DNA of 13,940 nucleotides from Thermoplasmata archaeon (GTDB lineage: Archaea; Thermoplasmatota; Thermoplasmata; Thermoplasmatales; Thermoplasmataceae): NCBI GenBank assembly GCA_021806345.1, contig JAJZXP010000129.1, forward strand, positions 1 to 13,940, in the 5' to 3' direction. Made by a program: the position numbers and the translations under genes. Below the pieces are notes generated by a model. The model was not told the origin of the DNA, did no database searches, and saw only the letters and a program-made list of their open reading frames with translations. Shown here one piece after another: positions 1 through 8,024 of the stretch (position 1 is its first letter; each line of letters begins with the position of its first letter).

Positions 1-270
1 GGCTCTTATTTGGCGCCTTCAACTGCTGATGACTGCAGGCAGTATACAATATATAAGCTCAACACATTGTTGAAATCCTCCATCTCACCTTTTGATCGAA
101 CTGTTATTCTCGTTGAGACGGTGTACATGAATTACTGTAATTTACAAAGAACTTTGAGATCATTCAATCGAAAAAATAATGCTTGGGGCCATAGGAATCA
201 ATTATTTCAAAGAATACGTTTAATAGAGCAAATTTTCTTCCGCCAACAGAGACACTACAAACCTAATTAA
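1..270 (+). other. Open reading frame running in from the left edge, unidentified (possible transposase tail)
   Basis: The frame is already open at base 1 (Gly-Ser-Tyr) and ends at the TAA at 268-270. An internal TTG at 10 could start an 86-residue protein, but the true start may lie outside the window. The product is basic and rich in Arg, Asn and Gln, with no signal peptide or membrane segment. The stretch around residues 38-70 (VYMNYCNLQRTLRSF, then a Trp-Gly-His-Arg-Asn segment) faintly resembles the C-terminal tail of DDE transposases, where a Tyr-Asn-x-x-x-x-x-His-x-x-Leu segment precedes a Thr-Pro box. The resemblance is too weak to assign a family. It converges on the M24 gene and the two overlap by 8 bases. 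It may be a relic or chance frame rather than a working gene. Confidence 0.25.
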
Positions 271-279
271 TAATTAGGT
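261..279. repeat. 19-nt AT-rich palindrome over two convergent stop codons
   Basis: ACCTAATTA at 261-269 and its exact reverse complement at 271-279 flank a single A. The palindrome covers the stop codon of the left-edge frame (268-270) and that of the minus-strand M24 gene (263-265). Its position between convergent 3' ends would suit a weak bidirectional transcription end or a processing signal, but the stem is AT-rich and has no T-run. The function is inferred. Confidence 0.45.
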
Positions 280-1453
280 CTTCGGTTTTTCTAGGGTAAT
301 ATGTAATGACTTCAGGTCCATCCTCGTGCATAATTACTGTGTCTGAATGCCTGAATCCTCCCAGTTTAGGTACATATATCCCGGGCTCCACTGAAAATGC
401 CATTCCATCTAACAATTTTTCCTTTTCTCCTATGTCCAAGAATGGAGCTTCATGACCTTCTAATCCAATACAATGCCCACTGTGATGGAGTCTGTACTTC
501 AACACATCGTGCCTCTTTGCGAATTCTATAACTGCCCTATCTATCTCACTCAAACTAACTCCTATTTTGAGCGCATTTATAGCGACCTCCTGCATTTCCA
601 CTGCTAGCCTATGAAATTTGGCAGTTTCAGGAGAAGGGTCACCCACGAACAGATTTCTTTCAATTTCTATATGATAACCGTCTATGTTACCACTAGCACC
701 TGAACCCAGGATGTCTTGCTTTTTAATCGCTCTGTTAACTGTTAAAGAATGAGGGTAATAGGAATGTTCTCCTACCTGTCCCCGGAAGCCTGCGTGAACT
801 GAAAGTGGGTAGTTTAGTGCTGGGAAAATATCTCTTCCAAAAGCATACATAGCAATGGTATTTGCTTCGTTCGTTGCCATTGAGGAGATTTGGAAGTCGA
901 ATTTCCCGGGACTAGTATACTTTTGTAGTAGGGAGTGGGCTAAATTGCCCCATTTAGAACTTTCCCTCATTATGATTTGCTCATTCTTAGACTTAATTTT
1001 TCTCATTTCAAAGATATCGTTTGAAATATCACTCAAATTGAAACCTTTTAGTGTTTCAGAAGTTGGTGGAGACTTGAATCCCCAATACCCTGGATAAAGA
1101 TTAAGATTATCAACCCCCAAATTGGTCCCTTTTATAATTTCCTTGATCCATCCACTAAAGAAAATGAGGGGATGTTTTTCCCCGGGATAATCTGGATAGC
1201 CATATGAATCTTTAACAGATGGGCACTGAATAAGAACATGTTCTTTTTCCATTTCCGGACCAAAATAATGCAACTCTAAATTTCTGTCTATCAACATAGC
1301 CGCAGGTCTCTCCGTGGGTATATAATAATAATCAGCTAGATACTTGAATGTAGTTGTATTTGATATGTATACACCATCCAAATTTTCTCTCTGCATTAAT
1401 TTTCCGAAATTTTCTAATCTTTCCTTAAATTCCTCTTTCGGCAATCTTATCAT
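263..1453 (-). CDS. M24-family peptidase-like protein (Xaa-Pro aminopeptidase/prolidase fold) with altered metal ligands
   Basis: The 396-residue product has the two-domain layout of Xaa-Pro peptidases: an N-terminal creatinase-like domain (about 1-155) and a C-terminal pita-bread domain (about 160-390). It has no signal peptide, so it should be cytoplasmic. Family landmarks are GHCIGLEGHEAP (326-337), SVEPGIY (354-360) and GGFRHSDTV (365-373). M24 metallopeptidases normally bind two metals through Asp, Asp, His, Glu, Glu. Here these positions read Gly250, Glu263 (in GYHIEIER), His327, Glu356 and Ser370, so three of five are changed. From memory, a prokaryotic M24 subgroup shares the GLEGHE and GGFRHSDTV signatures, so this is probably a subfamily trait rather than decay. 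It could be an atypical peptidase or a creatinase-like, metal-independent hydrolase. The ATG at 1453 is chosen because a TATA element lies about 24 nt upstream. It sits divergently next to an S9 peptidase, which fits peptide breakdown. Confidence 0.85.
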   Translation of the reverse strand: MIRLPKEEFKERLENFGKLMQRENLDGVYISNTTTFKYLADYYYIPTERPAAMLIDRNLELHYFGPEMEKEHVLIQCPSVKDSYGYPDYPGEKHPLIFFSGWIKEIIKGTNLGVDNLNLYPGYWGFKSPPTSETLKGFNLSDISNDIFEMRKIKSKNEQIIMRESSKWGNLAHSLLQKYTSPGKFDFQISSMATNEANTIAMYAFGRDIFPALNYPLSVHAGFRGQVGEHSYYPHSLTVNRAIKKQDILGSGASGNIDGYHIEIERNLFVGDPSPETAKFHRLAVEMQEVAINALKIGVSLSEIDRAVIEFAKRHDVLKYRLHHSGHCIGLEGHEAPFLDIGEKEKLLDGMAFSVEPGIYVPKLGGFRHSDTVIMHEDGPEVITYYPRKTEDLIIN

Positions 1454-1473
1454 GGTTTTAGATTATGCATTGC

Positions 1474-1480
1474 TATTTAA
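1474..1480 (-). promoter_or_regulatory. TATA element of the M24 gene
   Basis: On the minus strand the heptamer TTAAATA is centred about 24 nt before the ATG at 1453. This spacing implies a transcript with little or no leader. The same heptamer precedes dppB at a similar distance. Confidence 0.55.
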
Positions 1481-1614
1481 TTATTCTTTTACTTTTCTTC
1501 CAAAAACTCGATTAAGCGGACCAGTATCATTCGATCAGTATGATATACACAGTTATGTCTATGATGTTTTATTTTTATCTAATCATTTGTGGTTTGCTGT
1601 GTAAAATTGAAATG

Positions 1615-1620
1615 TTTATA
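1615..1620 (+). promoter_or_regulatory. TATA element of the S9 peptidase gene
   Basis: TTTATA is centred about 26 nt before the ATG at 1644, and no Shine-Dalgarno motif lies between them, so transcription probably begins at or next to the start codon. It shares the 190-bp intergenic region with the divergent M24 promoter, so a common regulator could act on both. Confidence 0.6.
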
Positions 1621-1643
1621 TTCGACTTGTATCATATCACATT

Positions 1644-3434
1644 ATGGAACCCGATAGTGTAATCTCTTTGAAAATACTTTCAGACCCTTTCCTGACAAGT
1701 GAATGGGTTTATTTTACCACAAACTGGGTGGAAGATAATAGAAACGTTTCAATAATATCTAAATTTGATGGAATTCGTGTATTAAACGTTACGCATTCCA
1801 AACATGAGAGATGTCCATTTATATATGACAAAAATCTTTTTTACATAAATGTAACTGATGAGGCTGAGGAACTCGTACAGGTAAAGAGTGAAATTGAGAC
1901 ATCCATTATTCAGACTTTTAAGAAAATTATAAAATATAAGGTTACTTCAGAAGGCATTATCGTAATTGGAGAGAGAATTATCAATAAGGATTCTAATAAT
2001 TATTTTATAACTAAAAAATTAAAATATCGAGCAGATGGAAGAGGTTTATTGAAAACAAGACGAAAATTATATTTGGTTACATTTGAAGGTCAAATTAAGG
2101 AGATTGTAGGAGGAGAATACGACATAATAGATTTTGATGTTAATAAGAAAGAAATAATTTTTTCGGCATCAATGGAATGTGATGATATGGATCTGGCCCT
2201 CCAGGAAGTATATACTTTAAATTTAGAAACCTCCAGTTTGAAAAGAGTAACTGAAGGGAAAGGGGAGGCGCATTTGGTTTCGATGGACCTGGCTGGTAAT
2301 ATTGCATATGTTGGTCATCGTGAGGGAAAATCCTTGGCAACTCCAAATCGTCTGATGTTTCCTTCAGAGAATAAATGTATAAGAGTTGGAAATGATATAG
2401 ATCTTGTATTTACTGATTTAAACCCCTCTTCTAGTAATCACTTAATTTATGATAATGGTTGCTTTTATACAATAGGAGAAGAAGGAGGGAAAAATTCACT
2501 GTACTGTTTTGATGGGACTTCTGTAAAAATATTAACAGAACCTCAGCTTTGTATAAGGGATTTTTCAGTTTCATCTGGAAAAATTTGCTATGTTTATTCA
2601 AATTTTAAGAATCCAAATGCAATAGTTTTTAATGGAAAAACATACAATCCAAATAGCGGATTTATTGGAACTGACGCGGAATTACACACTTTAAATGGCA
2701 TAGAATTTTGGCTAATGACAAATAGCAAGTCCGCGCCCACCATACTTTACATTCATGGCGGACCCCACAACGCCTTTGGAAACAGTTACTTTGGCGAGTT
2801 TGACTTTATGTATAAAAATGGATTCAATATAGTGTTCGCGAATCCAACCGGAAGTAAGGGTTATGGAGAGGAATTTGCGAAGGGCTGCATTGGAGATTGG
2901 GCTGGAAAAGACTATGAAGAGCTAATGGATATAATAAAATACCTTCGTGAGGAAGTTGGTTTTATTGATCTCTTCCATGTTACTGGACTTTCTTATGGTG
3001 GATTTATGACATGTGCCATAATAACCAAGACTAAATTATTTAGAAGCGCAATAACAGAGGCTCCTGTTACAAACCTAGTTAGCATGTGTGGTACGAGTGA
3101 TATTGGTTTCTGGTTTAATTCTATGGAATCGAATGTAGAAGATCCATGGTGTCACGAGGGAATGCTCAAACTACTTAAAATGTCTCCGATATTCAACGTT
3201 GGAAATATTGAAACTCCCTTAATGTTTATACACGGAGAAAGCGACTACAGGTGTCCTATAGAACAATCTGAACAGTTGTATACTGCTTTGCTTATAAAAG
3301 GAGTTGAAACTCAATTTATGAGAATAATGAATGAACCCCATGCATATTTAAGAGTTGGAAATCCAGAGATAAAAACCAAAAGACTTGAATTAAAACTTGA
3401 ATGGTTCAAAAGACATTCAATAAGACAACAGTAA
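1644..3434 (+). CDS. S9-family serine peptidase (acylaminoacyl peptidase/prolyl oligopeptidase type)
   Basis: The 596-residue product has an N-terminal region of beta-propeller character (about 1-345) and a C-terminal alpha/beta-hydrolase domain (about 355-590), the layout of acylaminoacyl peptidases and prolyl oligopeptidases. The catalytic domain shows the oxyanion segment HGGP (371-374), the nucleophile motif TGLSYGGF with Ser450, the acid in GESDYRCP with Asp534, and the catalytic His566 in NEPHAY. The segment NPTGSKGYGEEF (400-411) is also typical. Length matches the family. There is no signal peptide or membrane helix, so it should act in the cytoplasm, cleaving dipeptides or blocked amino acids from the ends of short peptides. 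The ATG at 1644 is supported by the TATA element at 1615-1620. A decayed partial copy follows and then a peptide transporter operon, suggesting that it processes imported peptides. The exact substrate preference cannot be read from the sequence. Confidence 0.93.
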   Translation: MEPDSVISLKILSDPFLTSEWVYFTTNWVEDNRNVSIISKFDGIRVLNVTHSKHERCPFIYDKNLFYINVTDEAEELVQVKSEIETSIIQTFKKIIKYKVTSEGIIVIGERIINKDSNNYFITKKLKYRADGRGLLKTRRKLYLVTFEGQIKEIVGGEYDIIDFDVNKKEIIFSASMECDDMDLALQEVYTLNLETSSLKRVTEGKGEAHLVSMDLAGNIAYVGHREGKSLATPNRLMFPSENKCIRVGNDIDLVFTDLNPSSSNHLIYDNGCFYTIGEEGGKNSLYCFDGTSVKILTEPQLCIRDFSVSSGKICYVYSNFKNPNAIVFNGKTYNPNSGFIGTDAELHTLNGIEFWLMTNSKSAPTILYIHGGPHNAFGNSYFGEFDFMYKNGFNIVFANPTGSKGYGEEFAKGCIGDWAGKDYEELMDIIKYLREEVGFIDLFHVTGLSYGGFMTCAIITKTKLFRSAITEAPVTNLVSMCGTSDIGFWFNSMESNVEDPWCHEGMLKLLKMSPIFNVGNIETPLMFIHGESDYRCPIEQSEQLYTALLIKGVETQFMRIMNEPHAYLRVGNPEIKTKRLELKLEWFKRHSIRQQ

Positions 3435-3589
3435 CCACGTACCCAACTACTGGATATAATCACGTATCATATGTAAGCTCATGTATACTTCTAACTCAAC
3501 ATTTGCTTGAATTCGTTCTTGCATTTATAGTATCTGTTCAGTGCCTATATGCCGGTAAACTGACGTCATGAGAAAGCATCCTTTTATAT
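3435..3589. other. Spacer between the S9 gene and its relic
   Basis: No gene is supported here. From about 3540 one plus-strand frame (AGKLTS, a TGA at 3569-3571, then ESILLYNFLLKT) may be a very eroded end of the propeller domain of the relic. Nothing recognisable remains before that, and there is no clear T-run terminator after the S9 stop at 3434. Confidence 0.4.
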
Positions 3590-4371
3590 AATTTCTTGTT
3601 GAAAACACGTGCTAACTCCGGAAATGCTGAGCAACGAGAAAGGGATTTCTGGCCCATAATTAGCGATAAAAATAGCCCACTCATATTATCTTGTTCATGG
3701 AGGATCTCGTGCAGCCCATGGAAACTTATACTCAATAGAATTCAATTACTATGCTAAAATGGCATGAATGTTATTTTTGGTAATTCTTATGGTGGCCAAG
3801 GCTATTGAGAAGGATATGCCAAAATGGTTCTTGGAGACCGGGGGTGGAAGGATTTCGAGCAACTAATGACTGTAATTAATATTGCTGGAAGTAGATGTGA
3901 TCTGTCCAACAATTTTCACATAACAGTGGGCTCTTATGGCGGATTCATTGTTAATACGACGATATCCAAAACCTCACTCTCCAGATCCGGATTCTCATAA
4001 CGCTCTGTTTCAAATATATTCAGTATGTGTGGTACGAGTGATATTGGATTCTTGTTCAATGCATGTGAATCTGCTGTTAATAATCCATGGGATCAGGATT
4101 CAATTATTGTATTAACCAAACTATCTCACATATCCGTGTGAAGGATGTACATGCACTACCCCTGTTCATACATGGAGAAGATGATTATAGAAGCCCTATT
4201 TAACAATCAGAGTAAATGTATACATCCCTGTCTTATAATGGAGTGAAATCAAGACTGGTAAGATTTAAAGGTGATTCACACGAATACGCAAGACATAGTG
4301 TTCCAGAAAACATGATAAAAAGACTGGAATTAAAAGTGGATTGGTTTAAACAACTTGACGAAGATTCGTAA
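3590..4371 (+). pseudogene. Decayed 5'-truncated second copy of the S9 peptidase
   Basis: Translation in shifting frames recovers the catalytic domain of a relative of the gene at 1644-3434. Matching segments in order are RDFWPIISDKNSPLIL (about 3635-3688), HGGS...HGN (from 3696), GNSYGGQGY (from 3779), GWKDFEQLM, VGSYGGF with the nucleophile Ser (around 3930), MCGTSDIGF (from 4025), FIHGEDDYRSPI (about 4168-4200), SHEYARHS with the catalytic His, and KRLELKVDWFK. The last segment ends at the TAA at 4369-4371. In-frame stops lie at 3806-3808, 3998-4000, 4201-4203 and 4213-4215, and a further one at 3569-3571 if homology extends that far. Frameshifts are needed near 3690, 3761 and 4130. The propeller domain is absent or unrecognisable. 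A run of 23 identical bases (3084-3106 and 4025-4047) ties it to the intact gene. It probably arose by tandem duplication followed by decay, though acquisition of a diverged relative is possible. It cannot make a functional peptidase. Confidence 0.88.
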
Positions 4372-4378
4372 TGAACAA

Positions 4379-4385
4379 TTAAATA
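4379..4385 (+). promoter_or_regulatory. TATA element of the dppBCDF operon
   Basis: TTAAATA is centred about 27 nt before the ATG at 4409, which fits a leaderless transcript and decides the dppB start. The element lies immediately after the stop codon of the peptidase relic (4369-4371), so the operon promoter abuts the relic's tail. Confidence 0.6.
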
Positions 4386-4408
4386 GTATAACTGATTTGA
4401 GTCACTGG

Positions 4409-5497
4409 ATGGATTTACGCTATTATATTATAAAAAGGTTGATAGCAATTATACCAACTATTATAGGAGTTACTGTAATAACTTTCATTCTAGTAAGGTC
4501 TATACCAGTGGGTTTGCTGGTATCTCAGTACGTAAATCCAAATAGCAATGTTCCCATTGCGATTCAAAAACAAAATGCAATTATTTCGTTGGGCCTTAAT
4601 CTGCCAGCCCCTATAGAGTATTTTATTTACCTTAAAGATTTATTTACGGGAAACTGGGGTTCTATGACTACAAGTTTCTACAGTGGACCTGTTTTAAGGG
4701 GTATAGAAGAATTTTTCCCAAATACTCTTCAACTCTCAATATTCGCAATGGCTTTATCTATTATAATTGCAGTTCCACTAGGTACCTATATGGGCTCAAA
4801 GCCTAATTCCATATCAGATCATGTAGGTAGAATTGTTGCTCTCTCGGGTTACGCTATGCCACTTTTCTGGCTTGCACTCATATTACAAATACTATTTGGT
4901 AAAGGAGTGCTTAATGATCCAGCTTCTATTTTTCCAATATCTGGAACATTTTCCTATACCGCTTTGCCATTTCCACCACCGCAATGGTTGGTTACACAAA
5001 GCGGAGGAGCTGTACTTTCTGAGCCTACACATATGCTATTATTTGATTCGCTGATTCATGGGGATTTCTCATTGGCTTGGGACGCGTTCCTTCACCTTGT
5101 TTTACCAGTTTTAACTTTAACATATGGTCTTCTTGCTTATCTATTGAGATTTATTAGATCAGGGATAGTGGATTCTTCAAGACAAGAATTTACTAGAACC
5201 GCAAGAGCGAAGGGTTTACCGGAGAAAATGATCTTAAAGAAGCATATACGCAGGAACGGCATCCTTCCTTCAATTACAACAATGGGGCTTATAGTTGCAT
5301 TTTTACTTGGAGGTGTAGTTTTAGTTGAAGAAGTTTTTCAGTATCCCGGTATGGGGTTGTTATCTGTGAATGCAGTACTTTCATTTCAGATATATGGAGT
5401 CATGGGAACAACCTTTGTTTTCGCGCTAGTTGTGGTCGCTGCTAACTTTATCGTGGATTTGGTTTACGTAAAGGTGGACCCCCGAATAAAATACTAA
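4409..5497 (+). CDS. dppB: Dipeptide/oligopeptide ABC transporter permease, DppB type
   Basis: This is a 362-residue inner permease subunit of a peptide ABC importer. It has about six membrane segments. The N-terminal one (about 8-30) follows YYIIKRLIAIIPTIIG, the usual DppB/OppB opening. The cytoplasmic EAA loop that docks on the ATPases is at about 259-290 (FTRTARAKGLPEKMILKKHI), and the tail FIVDLVYVKVDPRIKY is typical. A long outer loop (about 160-225) contains several Pro and Gly. The frame is open upstream to a TTG at 4355, but those 18 codons overlap the decayed peptidase tail and are hydrophilic, whereas the ATG at 4409 has a TATA element 27 nt upstream and gives the standard N-terminus. 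It leads a tight operon with dppC, dppD and dppF. It belongs to the peptide/nickel family; peptide is the better guess given the neighbouring peptidases. Confidence 0.93.
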   Translation: MDLRYYIIKRLIAIIPTIIGVTVITFILVRSIPVGLLVSQYVNPNSNVPIAIQKQNAIISLGLNLPAPIEYFIYLKDLFTGNWGSMTTSFYSGPVLRGIEEFFPNTLQLSIFAMALSIIIAVPLGTYMGSKPNSISDHVGRIVALSGYAMPLFWLALILQILFGKGVLNDPASIFPISGTFSYTALPFPPPQWLVTQSGGAVLSEPTHMLLFDSLIHGDFSLAWDAFLHLVLPVLTLTYGLLAYLLRFIRSGIVDSSRQEFTRTARAKGLPEKMILKKHIRRNGILPSITTMGLIVAFLLGGVVLVEEVFQYPGMGLLSVNAVLSFQIYGVMGTTFVFALVVVAANFIVDLVYVKVDPRIKY

Positions 5498-5510
5498 GAG
5501 GGATGGAAAA

Positions 5511-6458
5511 ATGGATAAAACATCAAATGAAAGTAACATGAGGAAAAAAAATCCCAGGTTTGAAAACTACAGTTTCACTTTTAAGTTGTTACTAAGGAAT
5601 AAACTTGCGTTAGCTGGTTTAATCATTGCTTTGTTCTATTCTATAATCACAATCCTTGACTACGTTTACCCTGCATACTTAGGTGTGAACAATATAGCAA
5701 CGGCTATAGCCTTTCTACATGGTGCCCCCCTCAACTCAACGGGTTCCGCAGTTATACCTCCTACCCTTGGAAAAGGTTGGTATTATTTTCTTGGAACAAC
5801 AAAATACGGGATTCCTATCTTGCCAGCGATGTTAGCAGCCCTTAAAATAGACATAACCTATACTTTAATAATAGCAGGTGGAGGCGCCCTTATAGGTACA
5901 ATTGTGGGGAGTTTCTCTGGATATTTCGGGGGCATATTTGACCAAATAATTATGAGGGTTACAGACGTATTCTTTAGTATACCAAATCTTATTCTTGCGA
6001 TTGCTATTGCCTTTATCCTAGGCTTTACCTTTAGGAATATAGCAATTGCTTTTCTAATTGTTTCCTGGCCTGCGTATGCCAGAATAGTTAGGTCTACAGT
6101 TCTTAGCCTGCGCGAAGCTAAATTTGTTGAGGCGGCAGTGGCAAGTGGTGTTTCGAGAATAAAGATATTATTCTCACACTTAATCCCTAATTCATTTTCA
6201 CCTGTTCTAGTACAATTTTCGTTACAGTTTGGTAGTATTATTCAACTGTTTGCAGCACTTGCGTTTCTCGGATTTGTTGCTGGAAACGCCTTTGCTCCAG
6301 AATTGGGAAATATGATAAGTTGGGGAGAAACTTATCTTGCTGCAGGAAAGTGGTGGGCGATAACAATTCCTGGAATTTTCCTGATTATATTCTCCGTTGG
6401 TCTAAATCTGCTAGGAGATGGGTTAAGAGATGTTTTGGATCCAAAATTAAGGAGCTAA
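5511..6458 (+). CDS. dppC: Dipeptide/oligopeptide ABC transporter permease, DppC type
   Basis: This 315-residue second permease subunit pairs with DppB to form the membrane channel. A short polar N-terminus (1-27) precedes membrane segment 1 (about 32-50). An outer loop of roughly 60 residues follows, then about five more membrane segments (from about 115). The EAA loop is at 201-227 (REAKFVEAAVASGVSRIKIL), and the ending LLGDGLRDVLDPKLR is characteristic of DppC/OppC proteins. Length is normal. The start is the ATG at 5511, 13 bases after the dppB stop, with a purine-rich Shine-Dalgarno-like GAGGGA at 5498-5503. Internal operon genes therefore seem to use ribosome binding sites, whereas dppB appears leaderless. 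Confidence 0.94.
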   Translation: MDKTSNESNMRKKNPRFENYSFTFKLLLRNKLALAGLIIALFYSIITILDYVYPAYLGVNNIATAIAFLHGAPLNSTGSAVIPPTLGKGWYYFLGTTKYGIPILPAMLAALKIDITYTLIIAGGGALIGTIVGSFSGYFGGIFDQIIMRVTDVFFSIPNLILAIAIAFILGFTFRNIAIAFLIVSWPAYARIVRSTVLSLREAKFVEAAVASGVSRIKILFSHLIPNSFSPVLVQFSLQFGSIIQLFAALAFLGFVAGNAFAPELGNMISWGETYLAAGKWWAITIPGIFLIIFSVGLNLLGDGLRDVLDPKLRS

Positions 6459-6462
6459 AAGT

Positions 6463-8022
6463 ATGGTGGAAGAAATAACAAATATAGGTGTTCCAAAAGA
6501 ATCTCAGACTAATTTTTTGGCTGTTAATAAGTTAGTTACAAAATTTTTCACTTCAAAGGGGATAGTAAATGCAATAGACGAAGTAAGTTTCAACATCAAA
6601 TTGGGGGAGATATACGGTCTCGTTGGAGAAAGTGGTTCTGGTAAAAGTGTTACAGCAAGTTCTATAATGGATATAGTTCAAGATCCACCGGGCAGGATCA
6701 TCTCGGGAGACATATTGATCGATGGTTTTAACATTCTGGGCGATTTGCAAAAGACCGCATCAATAAAAATTGTGGGAAACAGGGCTGTAATCAAAAGGAA
6801 TAAAAAAGCTACTAGAAATCACAATTCTATCATGAGAAACATCAGAGGAAAGATTGTTTCTATAATTTTTCAGGAGCCTGGACTCTCGCTTAATCCGATC
6901 ATATCTGTAGGAGAACAGATAAGCGAAACTGTTATGCAACATTCCATGGTAGAAATGTCTGAATCTATCATAGCAAGATACGACCTTACAGAAGAAAAAT
7001 TGGAAACCGAATTAATCACATTAAACGAGATATCGGAAAGAACCAGACTTAAATCTTCCATAAGGTATTTGTGCAGAAAATACGGAATCCCAGAACTCTC
7101 TAATAAGATAATGGAGGCTATGGTCTCCGGTAATAACATTAGTACCCTAAGGAAAGAGATCTATGAACTAGTTAGGGAACAGAGTTCTAGAATTGATATA
7201 GGTGCAGTCGAAGAAGTCCGGGATTATTATAAGGCTCTTAATGACCTGTGGAAATTAAAGTCAGAGCTTATAGAGGCAGATAACATTCGTAGTTTTGAAG
7301 AAATAGATTCTATAAAAGAAAAAATAAGAGATTTGAAATCTCTCATAAAACACGAATTTACTTTTATAACAGTAAAGATGAAACTGGAGAAAAAAAGGTA
7401 TAAAAAACAGTACGAAGCAATGTCCAGAGGTCTTGCTTTGGAGATGTTAGAACTTGTTGGTATAGCCGATCCAGAAAGAATTCTTAATTCATATCCTCAT
7501 GAACTTAGCGGTGGAATGCAACAGAGGGTGATGATTGCCATTGCATTGTCGACAAACCCTAGATTATTAATAGCAGATGAGCCAACTACAGCCCTTGATG
7601 TTACAACTCAAGCTCAAATTCTGGATCTTATAAAGGAACTCAAAGACATAGTTGGTTCCTCAATTCTGTTCATTACTCACGATCTAGCTGTAATCGCTGA
7701 AATGTGTGATCGTATTGGGGTAATGTATGCAGGAAATCTTGTCGAGGAATCCACAGTAAAAGAAATATTTAACAAGCCAAAACATCCCTATACTGCGGGT
7801 TTATTGGAATCTATCCCGAAATCGTTTGGAAAGGATAAAAAGCTGAGGCTTGATACAATACCTGGAACAGTTCCGAATCTTATAACTCCACCGAATGGTT
7901 GCAGGTTTCATCCAAGATGCAAATATGCCATGAATATATGCAGCGAATCTAAACCAAAGCTTGTGGAAATCTACAGTGGCCATAAAGTTGCCTGTTTTCT
8001 TTACTCAGAGGAGAGTGACTAG
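6463..8022 (+). CDS. dppD: Peptide ABC transporter ATPase, DppD type, with a large helical insertion
   Basis: This cytoplasmic ATPase powers the DppBC channel. Motifs present are Walker A GESGSGKS (55-62), the Q-loop FQEPG (Gln137), signature LSGGMQQR (348-355), Walker B LLIADEP (368-374) and the switch His406. The C-terminal oligopeptide-transporter domain follows (HPYTAGLLESIP, about 441-452), with the four-cysteine pattern Cys480, Cys486, Cys493 and Cys511 that binds an iron-sulfur cluster in some relatives. At 519 residues it is much longer than the usual 320-350. The gap from Q-loop to signature is about 210 residues, where roughly 60 is usual, so residues about 160-315 are an insertion. 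It is charged, rich in Glu, Lys and Ile, and predicted helical. A smaller insertion (about 90-125) lies before the Q-loop. The ATG at 6463 is 4 bases after dppC, with GGAG at 6451-6454 as ribosome binding site. All catalytic residues are present. Confidence 0.93.
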   Translation: MVEEITNIGVPKESQTNFLAVNKLVTKFFTSKGIVNAIDEVSFNIKLGEIYGLVGESGSGKSVTASSIMDIVQDPPGRIISGDILIDGFNILGDLQKTASIKIVGNRAVIKRNKKATRNHNSIMRNIRGKIVSIIFQEPGLSLNPIISVGEQISETVMQHSMVEMSESIIARYDLTEEKLETELITLNEISERTRLKSSIRYLCRKYGIPELSNKIMEAMVSGNNISTLRKEIYELVREQSSRIDIGAVEEVRDYYKALNDLWKLKSELIEADNIRSFEEIDSIKEKIRDLKSLIKHEFTFITVKMKLEKKRYKKQYEAMSRGLALEMLELVGIADPERILNSYPHELSGGMQQRVMIAIALSTNPRLLIADEPTTALDVTTQAQILDLIKELKDIVGSSILFITHDLAVIAEMCDRIGVMYAGNLVEESTVKEIFNKPKHPYTAGLLESIPKSFGKDKKLRLDTIPGTVPNLITPPNGCRFHPRCKYAMNICSESKPKLVEIYSGHKVACFLYSEESD

Positions 8023-8024
8023 AT

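Noticed and set aside
855..1097. Plus-strand frame inside the M24 gene
   Set aside because: It lies entirely within a well-supported minus-strand gene and has no family motif. The frame beginning at 1344, mostly over the same gene's start and promoter, was rejected for the same reason.
3538..3735. Minus-strand 65-codon frame
   Set aside because: It lies antisense to the peptidase relic, whose plus-strand homology explains the sequence. It has no recognisable motif.
3084..4047. The 23-base direct repeat as a mobile-element or recombination site
   Set aside because: It encodes the same conserved protein segment (MCGTSDIG) in both peptidase copies, so shared ancestry explains it.
6553..7139. 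Several minus-strand frames inside dppD
   Set aside because: They overlap a clearly conserved ATPase, and their sequences look like shadow translations without domains or ribosome binding sites.
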